DNA from: Ulota crispa
Taxonomy: Eukaryota > Streptophyta > Bryopsida > Orthotrichales > Orthotrichaceae
Reading direction: 5' to 3'
NCBI GenBank assembly: GCA_963920765.1
Contig: OY987247.1
Coordinates: 22,044,471-22,108,470 of the forward strand
Length of the DNA stretch: 64,000 bases
The first letter of the stretch is position 1. Every line of letters starts with the position of its first letter. The notes under the pieces were generated by a model, which ran no database searches, was not told where the DNA came from, and was given only the letters and a program-made list of their open reading frames with translations. Positions 23,621 to 32,967 of the stretch are shown in pieces. Position numbers and translations under genes: made by a program.

Positions 23621-24129
23621 CCAGGTCAATACTGATTAATAATTAATATATAATAGAATGAGGTTTGATTTTGTCTGAAGCCGTAGTCCTCCACATGATT
23701 GGAGGAAGGCTAATTGTCTCATTGGAGAGGAAAAGGCACCCAAAGAGGGGGTGAAATGTCACAAAGGGAGAGGAAAGAGCATATGGATGGTGAAAAGTCA
23801 TTGGAATTGTGAAAGGTCATTGGAATAAATTGCCAAAAGTTATTGTAATTTTTCAAATTTGGTATTCTAAAGTATTATAAATTTGAGACTCTATATTCCA
23901 CTACGTTTCTCAATTTTGAAATTAATGAAGGAGGAAGAAGAAAAGGTAGGGAAAAGACATAGGTTGTGTGCACATTCATTGTTTTAAATTGCATTTACGC
24001 ACTTCATTGGAACGACGGGTCTCATTACTAGTAATTAATAAACAATAAACAACTTTTACAAGAACCATGATCTCTATGGTACCTCTACAAGCGGCCTCAA
24101 AGATTAACTTAACTTTGATTAAGTTTTGT

Positions 24130-24400
24130 AGCCCAAAGTGGGGGGGGGAGTTCTAATGGGGTGAAAGAGGTGCTAAAAGATAAAGGCAAGGTTGATGAGG
24201 TTATATGTCCATATATCGTGGATGCGGAAGATGACGTAATTTGGGAGTAGCCCTTCTTGTTGGAGATGGCCCTTGATGTCCTACCTAAAAGTGAATCCAA
24301 GGCAATTGATATCATCACTCTTCCAGAAGAGGTACTCATTATCCAATGTAGCAAATTGTTTGGATGTGATGTTGACTTCATGTATTTTTATTGCAAATAG
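24130..24400 (+). pseudogene. Possible coding fragment upstream of the FCP1/TNP1 gene
   Basis: An open frame with one internal stop (TAG at about 24248): GVKEVLKDKGKVDEVICPYI, VDAEDDVIWE, PFLLEMALDVLPKSESKAID, and ending FGCDVDFMYFYCK. Acidic/basic composition and codon-like periodicity suggest that it was an exon. It precedes the FCP1-like exon by 400 bp on the same strand and could belong to the same gene. Not recognised. Confidence 0.35.
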
Positions 24401-24479
24401 TGTAAGTAATGGTAGAAATCTAGCTTTTAGATGAAATAGTAGTTATGAGTTATTAGTGTTATTGTACCATTTACAAGTT

Positions 24480-24705
24480 GTACTATTTATCTGTAGTGGG
24501 CATTTAGTCATTTACTAGTTGTTGTGCAGTCAAGTTGTACTATAAGGGAGTGGCATGTAGTCATATACTAGTTGTTTTGCAGTCATGTAGTCATATATTA
24601 GTTGCTTTATAGTCATGTAGTCATACACTAGTTGTTTGGAAGACATGTAGTCATATACTAGTTGTTTTGCAGTCATGTAGTCCTAGTCATCTAGTCATAC
24701 GGACC
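24480..24705 (+). repeat. Array of TAGTCATATACTAGTTG words (subterminal-like)
   Basis: GTAGTCATATACTAGTTG(T)TTTGCAGTCAT repeats about five times at 30-40 bp spacing (about 24510-24700). The core is the reverse complement of the ACTAGTATATGACTA core of the array at 27.06-27.6 kb. The two arrays therefore form an inverted pair around the FCP1/TNP1 coding region, as subterminal repeats of a CACTA element do. Confidence 0.65.
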
Positions 24706-24797
24706 TACCAACTAACCACTTGTCAAATAGTGTTGAAGTGTTTCACTTTGTACTTACTCAAAGATTGGTTATTACAAGTTGATGGTAGTTTGGACTA

Positions 24798-26328
24798 ATG
24801 GGTGATGTTAAATTGGAATACCAGATTTTGAAAGAGGCAAGGGCAAAGTCTCCAGGGAGGATTACGAAAATTGATCAAAGTGGAGTCCCTCCGGTATTGG
24901 TCCCTCTAGTAGTGGATCTTTCTACACCACTTCCGCCACCACTACTTCATGTTGTAATAGAAGTGACAAACCAGGTGAGACCTTATTCAGTGTCACCATG
25001 TTTGGATGGCAAACAAAAGAAGCTGGTTATATTTGGGTTGTTTGGGACCTTGCTAGACTGTGACAATGACCTACACCCTAATTATAAGATTCTAGAGCCT
25101 GCATTCCAAACGAGCTCATGTGGGATACTATGTCATCCTTGGTTATTGGAATTCTTTCCAATGTGTTTCCTAAATTTCACAATTGCATTCTAGTGTTCCC
25201 GCACTGCATTATTTGTGGCGGATGTAGTTGGTGCTTTGATGCAAAGGTTGGAGGGAATAGATAGTACCCGGCCTTTAGTTGGAGTAGATGACATTGACAC
25301 TAGAAAAAAATTGCGTTGGAATCTACATGATGTTTTTTTTCCAAACACAAAATTTTGCGCTAGAAACATGAAATTTTGCGTTGGGAACAAAAAAACATCA
25401 TGTAGTTTATGTTGACTCCAACGCATTTTTCTTCTAGTGAAAGATAGTGACATCTTTGGGGGACAAGCCAATAGAGGAGAAGGCATTGCACAAAGTTTTT
25501 AGTACATGGCCACAGTGGAATACAAGCAATATCATAATTATAGACGCGGATTGGACAAAACCTAAATCCAACTGTCCAGCTAACATCATAGTGGCCTCAT
25601 CCTTCTTTGCAAAGGATTTGACTCATCAAGCAGACGATATTGTGTATTTGAAAACCTCTTTGCGGCCCCAATTGCAAAGGTTTTTGCATTGCAATGCCAT
25701 CATTGATTTCTTCACAAAATATCCCCAACATCAGATCACAACAAATGGCCACCCTAGTGACCATGTGCGTGCAAGAAACCACAAGGGCAAAAGTCTAGCA
25801 ATTAATCCACTAGTGAATCCAGGTTGAAATTTGAGTTTGTAGTTTTGGAGTTGACATTGAAGTTCCAATCTTTTTGACACATTATCTCTCTTGATTGAAG
25901 TAGAAGAAGCAAGACAAGAAGAAGCCTAAATCGACTACAAAGAAAGGACAAGAGCATGAAGGGCAGAAGGTGAGATTTTAACATTATAAATGGAGGCTAA
26001 GTATTGAAATTGAGATTTACATATATTAAATTATTGAGTCTATTTTGTTGTTTTGTTGATACAATTCACCATGGGATAGAAGGTGTGCCTCCTAAATTCA
26101 AAAGGTGGAAGGCAAAAGGTGGTGGCCATAGGATCTATCAGTGGTTTTGGAGATCTTGTCCACTTTGATAAGATCCCTCAAAGGTGGTGCAAAGTAGACG
26201 TCATTCAAGCCCTACATGCGGATACGTCTCTGATAAAGCCAAATCCTAAAGGTGATCAACTGACTATGGACGATGTTGTAGGTGGAAACACTATCTGGGA
26301 GGAAAAGCATGTAAAACCCTCCACCTAA
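24798..26328 (+). pseudogene. FCP1-like phosphatase domain joined to an En/Spm TNP1-type domain (Pack-CACTA candidate)
   Basis: Plus strand, several exons. Exon 1 starts at ATG 24798. A Pro-rich stretch precedes an FCP1/NIF-like HAD phosphatase domain: KKLVIFGLFGTLLD, HPWLLEFFPMCFLNFTIAF, then a TAG at 25191-25193 where the family has Trp, CSRT, DVVGALMQRLEG and RPL. A 142-bp MITE (25298-25439) interrupts it, and the same frame resumes with WNTSNIIIIDADWTKPKS, KDLTHQADDIVYLKTSLRPQ and LQRFLHC. A small Lys-rich exon (about 25903-25969) ends at a GTGAGA donor. The final exon (about 26081-26328) has KVVAIGSISGFGDLVHFD, WCKVDV, ADTSLIKPNP, MDDVVGGNTIWEEKHV, which fits the C-terminal TNP1/En/Spm-type transposase domain. 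The catalytic nucleophile Asp of the phosphatase motif reads Gly. So a host-like phosphatase domain appears captured by, or fused into, a CACTA gene. Whether the exons were ever spliced together is inferred. Confidence 0.7.
25298..25439. mobile_element. CACTA-type MITE inside the FCP1-like exon
   Basis: 142 bp. It starts CACTAGAAAAAAATTGCG and ends CGCATTTTTCTTCTAGTG. The inner arms contain CTACATGATGTTTTTTTTCC and AAAAAACATCATGTAG, shared with the MITE at 16691. Flanking trinucleotides are TGA and AAA, so any target copy has diverged. Removing the element plus 3 bases keeps the phosphatase frame open on both sides (145 bases moves the frame exactly as needed). Confidence 0.85.
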
Positions 26329-27059
26329 AATTGTCAGATCTTGTTTTATGTTTGTTGGAGAGTGGTACAATCCCACTATACAATCCATGGTTGCAATTAC
26401 AAATAGATTTTGGAACTTTATAGCTTGGAGGTAGACTCTCATCACTCTAGCTACTACATTGTAACTACTTTTGATATTTTGCTTTCATTGTCTATATGAA
26501 ACTGCAAGCCTATGCACATGACGTTGAGTGGATGGGTGTAGAGAATGGTGTGTGATAGTTTGTGATTGCTAATTAAGTAGTGGATACATTATGAGATTTT
26601 GATTGACCATATATCGTTAATTTGTAGTTTACATGGAGTATGCATTGAATTGTGATTGAATAGCTACTGCAATTTGTGATAGTATCTTCATTGTAATGTG
26701 TCTTTGCAGTGACTATAGAACAAACTAATTGTGATTTTGGAGTGAGCTCAGTTTATTGCATGGTGAGACTATATTTTGATTCTAAGTCTAATTAGGGTTT
26801 GCAAAATGGTGATTGATTTTGTGACTGGTGTCTAACATATTTGTGACTTCTCTATGATTATATAATAAATTATTTGTTCGTATTTTGTGACTACAATTGG
26901 TATGATTTTGTGATTGGTTTGTGACTATATTCTACAAGAATAGTTACTACATGTTGAAGTAGTGATTGTGTTGTCACTACAATTTAGCTTCATTTCTTCT
27001 CTCTTGTGACTAAAATATTATTGAAGTAGACATCTTGCTCACAACAACTGCAGCTTGAT
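26329..27059. other. 3' flank of the TNP1-type exon
   Basis: No gene seen. TTTTGTGATTG/TTTGTGACT words recur every 40-70 bases between 26545 and 26960. This is a different short-word enrichment from the array that follows. Confidence 0.35.
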
Positions 27060-27610
27060 TTAGAACTAGAAGACAACTAGTATATGACTACAAGACTAGT
27101 AATGTATGACTAAAAGAGTACTAGTATTTGACTAAAAGACGACTAGTATATCACTAAAAGACTACTAATATATGACTAAAATACTACTGCTATATGACTA
27201 AAAGAGTACAAGAATATTACTAAATGACTACTAATATATGACTAAAAGACAACTAATATAACCTTAAAAGATGACTAGTATATGACTAACAAATGACTAG
27301 TATATGAATAAAAGACAACTAGTGTATGACTAGTATATGACTAAAAGACTACTAATATATGACTAAAAGACAACTAGTATATTATTGAAAGACTACTAAT
27401 ATGTGACTAAAATACTACTACTATATGACTAAAAGAGTACTAATATATGACTAAAAGACAACTAATATGTGACTAAAAGACAACTAGTATATTACTAAAA
27501 GACTACTAATCTATGACTAAAAGACTATTAGTATATGACTAAAAGAGTACTAATGTATGCCTACAAAACAACTAGTATATGACAAAATGAGAACTTATAG
27601 GTCACTAATC
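27060..27610 (+). repeat. Array of about 21-bp units, TATATGACTAAAAGACAACTA
   Basis: About 20 adjacent copies by eye of TATATGACTAAAAGAC followed by AACTAG or TACTAATA, with small changes. The core is the reverse complement of the word repeated at 24.48-24.70 kb. The density and spacing are those expected of subterminal binding sites near the end of a CACTA transposon. The end itself was not identified; related words continue to about 27.99 kb. Confidence 0.8.
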
Positions 27611-28489
27611 TATTACTAAATGTAGACTAATGTCAAGATAACAAATGTGAATCATTTAAAGCAATTACAGAGATCAGGACACGTTGCACTAGGTAGTTGG
27701 TTTGATTTTGTCAGTAGAAATGTAATGGCGCCCTTGGGAATTGAGAAAACTTAAATGGTGGTAGAAAAGAAGGGGCAGCTAGATTCAAGAAAGAGAGAAC
27801 GTTTCTTTCTCCTTGATAAAGACAAAGCCCGCAAGACTTAAAAGATGAGATACTATAATGTCCTAAATGACTAAATGACAAAGACTACTAAACAACTGAA
27901 GAATGACTAAATCGTGACTAAATGAGACCAGTTGTGATATAGTCATTTAGCAAGAAATGACTCATTTCTTAGTCATTTGTAGCAGTCATATAGGACGCTA
28001 TTTTTTACTTGTGTGTGCCCTCTCTTCTCTCAAAGGTATAATTTCACACATCGCATGTAAAAATCCTTTGTCCTTGCTTAGATAAACCATTCAAGATTCA
28101 ATATCTTTTAAAAAGACATGATTATTTCACTAGTAGCATTGCCCTTAAGGCGTAATTTTTTCCAAGAGCTAAAATGGGCATTTCCATTCAATTGGACACT
28201 GTTTGTATATTTAAGTCAATGATGCTTTCACTTGAGCTTTCACTTGGTAAAATGAGACATAAGGCTATCTATACCTATAATTAAATGTGATGACGGTTAT
28301 GTCTTTGGTGGTTAGTCAATTGAATTAACTAAATTTGTTAAAGTATGGATTAGAATCTTGCTGGAGATCCGGTACTTGGGCTGGGGATCCAAAACTCGGC
28401 CTGGGATCTGGGACTTGGCTGCCATGATTAAGAATATAGTTACGGGATTGGGCCTCAATACCTAGGTAGAGAAATTAGGGCAGCTGGCA
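27611..28489. other. Flank of the array, no recognised gene
   Basis: 27840-27990 contains further GACTAAATGAC/TAGTCATTTAG inverted words that form a weak hairpin. From 28330 the sequence turns GC-rich. No coding signal. Confidence 0.35.
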
Positions 28490-28670
28490 TGGGGCCATGG
28501 GGAATGGAGCCATTGGGGATAGGGCCATAGGGCATGGGGAGGGGAGGCTGGCATAGGGAAATGGTGTCATAGGGGGCATGGAGCCATGATAGATGGTGTC
28601 ATAGGGGGCATGATGCCGTGGAGTCATGGAAGGCATGAGGGCATGTGGCCATGAGAGCCAATGAGGACGG
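28490..28670 (+). repeat. G-rich degenerate short repeat
   Basis: GGCATGGGGCCATGGGGAAT-like units (GGGGCATGGAGCCAT, GGTGTCATAGGGGGCATG) recur about a dozen times in an otherwise AT-rich region. CATAGGGGGCATG appears twice. No frame is evident. Confidence 0.55.
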
Positions 28671-28784
28671 TTCTAAATTTTCATATCTCAATTTTTTTTG
28701 TGATAATCTATTTTTCAAAATTGCATTCTTGCATAAGAATGTCTCTTGCACAACTTTGTTAGTACAATGGGTGTAGAAGACTTG

Positions 28785-28965
28785 TACACAAATCATGTGG
28801 AATAACATGTGGGTATTGTTGACACATTTGACGTAAAAAGAGAGAGCTGATGGCTACCCTAATGGCTTAGGATATCTAGGCAGTCTTTTAATTGAATAGA
28901 AAGGAAATTATATAAAACATAAGGAATTATTTCCAAAAAAGCTATGGTCATTATGAACAACAATT
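28785..28965 (+). repeat. Dispersed direct repeat, copy 1
   Basis: Shares ATAACATGTGG, ATATTGTTGACACATTTGAC, AAAGAGAGAG, ATATCTAGGCAGTCTT and GCTATGG(TC)CATTATGAAC with 33592-33762, in the same order and orientation. Upstream, 28195-28270 (TCAATGATGCTTTCACTTG) also matches 33545-33590. So a larger segment is duplicated but has been disrupted. Confidence 0.7.
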
Positions 28966-30700
28966 CATCCCTAAACAATAATACAACCCTTTGTGGTCAA
29001 TACATCTACTTTTCCACATATTTGAATGCGTTGATGTGCACGGATTGGATTAGGAGGTGGGGAAGGTGGTATTTGCCCAATCCCTCACATTTAGAGATGA
29101 TTTGTGGATTCATAAGGTTTGTTTGCAAGGTTTGAGGAGTGTTTGTACACAATTTTGCAAACAAGAATGAGATTTTGTAAGGGACTTGTAACACAAAGGA
29201 GAGGTGGGGTGAAGCGTTGTCTTGTTAGACAAATTTTGGGGTCTGGTCATCATGTTGTCTATCTGGCATCTGATACTGCACATGACAAATGTCAAGTATA
29301 AGTGATATTCTTATTTTATAAGGCCCTATTTAATAGTTGAGATAATTTGAAAACCTACTTTAAATATGACCCAATATGTTGAATCTAATAAGTTTATATT
29401 GAATTGAGATACTTTAATAAAAAAAAACATTATTATGTCAAGATCAGAAACAAAAAGTGCTTTATTTAAAAGTCAACCTTAAAATTGACTTTACTAGACA
29501 AATGGAGGGTCTTTTGTCTATCCATGACATCAAGTTTGTTGAGTTTGTTGTCATATTGGGGAAGATAAGTGTGGCGGGGTCAAGAGCGGGTGACAATTTG
29601 CTAAGGGCTCTATGTTGGCATTGGGTCCATACTTGTTGGCATGGTTTTGGTTTTCCTATGGATGCGCGCCTCTTTCTCTTTGCAACGACCATTGAGAATT
29701 GTGCTTTCCAATTGTTGTACAATGTGCTCAACAGAGTAGTAGAGCTTGCATTCAGGCGGCGTTGCATGTGATGGTTATAATGCAAGGTAGTGGATTTAGG
29801 GTTGTTGGTTCACCACAAGTGTGCAAACGGGAATGTGCCAATGGAAGAGTGAGATGAAGAAATTGGTTACAAGTTTGGCTGTCAAGTATTTGATCTCCAC
29901 CCTCTTAGACGGTACTTTCTCTTGCCAACAGCCTTCTTGTATGAAGTCATCTATCTGTGAAGGAACAAACCATTTAAATTTTAGGAAGAAAGGTGATGTA
30001 ATAACAACAAAGATGCCATAGTTGCAATACCATTGCTACCATTGAGTGGAGACTAAGACCTCGGTATTAATTGCCAGGTTTGAAAATCCCATTTTTTCCC
30101 CTCCACTAGTAGACTTCTGCAAATGTATCAAATGCAAGAAATATCAAGACTCAATAGCGTACACCATTCAAACGCTCTTTATGAATGATTGGACAAACTA
30201 GCATGCTTGAAGAAGCTATGTCCCTACTATGGCAATGACCGCAAGAACGCAGCAAGAAGGGTTCCATTGATGCATTGCAAATGGGGCCTGTGAATGTGCA
30301 GAGGCAAATTGGGCTTTATTGAAAATTGAAAGAGCAATGAAGTGTGTCTGTAAAGGGCCGTTTTCTCACTTACCTAGAGACAGTGAGTAGGACGTCATCT
30401 CTTCCATCTTCTAGCTCACGCTCAACTTATCCGTGTTTTGCAAAATTGAACAAACCTCGCTACTTTGGCCATTTGCAACCAATACCATCTAATCAGTCCA
30501 AGGACAATGCCATTTTCTCACTTCTTGTTGGTAAATGGTTATCAATTGATGCAACATTTGAGACAAAATTGTAGTAGTTTAGGTGGTACCCATACAATCA
30601 ATTGTTGAAGCCAAAGCATGCCTTTCTTTGTATTTATTGCGATTCCAACGGCTATGACCGCACCTCTTGAAATAGATCCGTGAGTTCAACGTTGCAAACA
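28966..30700. other. No recognised gene
   Basis: Frames of up to about 100 codons occur on both strands around 29460-29785, but they carry no motif and overlap each other antisense. Sequence near 29560-30700 is less AT-rich and may be an old coding relic. I could not identify a family. Confidence 0.35.
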
Positions 30701-31680
30701 TGAAGAAGGGAGTTGTCGGGTCTTGTCAAGCACCATATTCAATTAACCAAGGGTGTTTTTTGAAAAAAAATCTCAAAAATTGCCAACTTTTAGTGCATTG
30801 CTCAAAATCAGAAATAATTTTTTCTTTCCTCAATTACAATTGTACAAAAGTTTGTAAAACCAATATATCAACATGTGCAAAAAATTCAACCCATTTGACC
30901 GCGTGGATTGTAAGATTATAACATTTGAAGTTAGAGAAACAACTTTTTTTCATTCTTGCAAAACAAGGTCAACAAATTTTGAGCCTTCCTAGAGTAACAA
31001 TTTTACCCTATACAAAATTGAGCTTTATGACCATTTATATGTATATGATGTTAGGTTCACTCATGAAAATTTTGAGATGCAAGTATAGAGTTTAGCTTAT
31101 TCTAAATCACCCTCCAATGCAAGGAGGTTTAGTGAGTTGGCAATATATTAGTCATTATTTCATGATTTCTAGTGCAATAAGGAAGTCTTTTATTTGATAT
31201 TGGAACAGTGAAAAGTTGGAAGCAAACATTTGGAATGTGTGAAAAAAGTTTTAGGAGCTTTGGATTTATAGATTGAAAGATAATAGGGCTTGAAGTTAGA
31301 GGAATTCTTTTTTCTTGAAACTGCCCAAACGTAGTTAATAAGGTTTGACTCCCTTCAAAATGTGATGTGAGAGCAAAATTTTTGTTTTTTGACAATTTTA
31401 CACCATGTTTTTTAGTTAAATACTTGCCAAATTTCAAAAGTTGATGAGAGTTTTAGCGTAATATTCTCCAAAGATGCTCAAACTGCTCAAACTACCCAAT
31501 TTCTTTTGGGCAACATAACTTTTGAACCAGGCATCTAATTGGGGAAAAAGTTATAGTTCCACTTGGGAGATACATATTTGCACATTATGTAACAATTTTG
31601 AGAACATCCAATAAAAATTGACTCTATATGACCTACCCAAGTTTTTAAGTGGTTGTAGAGCAACCACTTGGTGTTTTAAG
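30701..31680 (+). mobile_element. Possible ancient F3-related element
   Basis: CTCAAAAATTGCCAACTTTT, ACAAAAGTTTG and ACCGCGTGGATTGTAAGAT appear in the order seen in F3 copies (compare 48720-48870). The ends are not preserved, so the limits are approximate and the call is tentative. Confidence 0.3.
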
Positions 31681-32480
31681 GATTAAGATAGGAGCCAACA
31701 AGCAAGTTGTTGATCAAGCAAACCATGTCATCTATGTTTCATCCTAGCTTGTGATGCAGCAAAGGAGTAAGGCAAGAACACCCATAAGCATTAGTTTGAG
31801 GGTTTTGAACATGATGACTATCAATAAACATCTAGCAAATTATAGGATCTTGTAGCAATAGAAAATAATGAGTTTGCACTTTTGAATGTATTATTTAGAT
31901 ACTATGAGAATAAGTTGTGAATTTTTAAAGAGCAAATTGCCGTTGCACCCATTACCAACACTACGGTTTCATGTTTCCAAGATGTACATCCTTGTAATTA
32001 CATCTATTTACTTCCACAGATTTTCCAAGATTTTAGAGGTGATGGTTATGGGCATGGTTGTTACATTAGACTAATTCTAAACCACCCGTCTGTCCGATGC
32101 AAATATAAATGGTCAAGGCACAAACACATATACCTTTCTTTCTTGTATTTTATTTTAGTATGGGTTTAGATACAACCTTGCACTTACGCCAGAACATCCA
32201 CTTCTTGATTTTAGAGTGGACAACCACCTCATTTGGACTCGTCCGTCCGTTTGCTTGTCATGTTTGACAGCAAAATCTTGCCCAATGTAACAACCCTGGA
32301 TATGGAGACACTAACACTTATAGGTGTTCCCACCTTAGGGTATGCCTAGCTGAAGAGTGTACCGACAAAGCAACCATGTGACATCACAAAGTTCCGGAAG
32401 GCCGTAGCAAAGATTTGCAAGCCCGTTGGAAGACTTTCAATTACAAAGGAATGCAAGAATCTTACATCCTAAAGAAATAA
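31681..32480. other. No feature recognised
   Basis: Mixed AT-rich sequence, with a slightly GC-richer part at 32270-32440. No open frame with a motif. Confidence 0.3.
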
Positions 32481-32967
32481 GGGCATCATCAATCTAGCAT
32501 GAAGAACGGAGCAGCAAAAACACTGCTATTTTTTGATTGGTGTATAATTAGAATGTGAGATTACTATCATTGGAAGCGTATACAAAAACTTGTCAAACAA
32601 ATGAAATGACATATGGTATTGGAATTTGGACAATCCAAATAACGTCAATTGAAAAATAGCTAAAGGAAAAACAACATGGCAAACCATGCTTAATAAAGAA
32701 AATCCGAGGTAATGGCACCTCAAAATTTCAAAATTTGATGTGCCACTACCTTGGATTTTTTTTATTAGGCATGGTTTGCCATGTTGTTTGTCCTTTAGCT
32801 TTTTTTCAATAGACATTATTTACATTATCTAATTTTTGTCATTTCATTTGCTTGATGAGTTTTTGTATACACATCCAATGATAGTAACCTCTTGTTCTAA
32901 TTATATACCAATTAAAAAATAGTAGTATTTTTGCCGCCCCATTCCCAGAGCTAGATTGATGATGCCC
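32481..32967. mobile_element. Tourist-like MITE, full-length hairpin (487 bp)
   Basis: The left end GGGCATCATCAATCTAGC pairs with the right end CTAGATTGATGATGCCC, and the arms pair almost to the centre (for example ACAACATGGCAAACCATGC with GCATGGTTTGCCATGTTGT). TAA flanks both sides (32478-32480 and 32968-32970), the 3-bp target typical of the PIF/Harbinger group. No protein is encoded. Confidence 0.85.

Noticed and set aside
23640-23660. Possible transposon end near AATTAATATATAATAG
   Set aside because: Low-complexity AT sequence with no matching inverted partner.
27060-27610. CRISPR-like array
   Set aside because: Units of about 21 bp are contiguous with no unique spacers, in a plant nuclear context with CACTA-type sequence.
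29457-29785. Two overlapping frames of over 100 codons on opposite strands
   Set aside because: They lie antisense to each other, lack any motif and carry no splice or promoter context. Likely chance in less AT-rich sequence.
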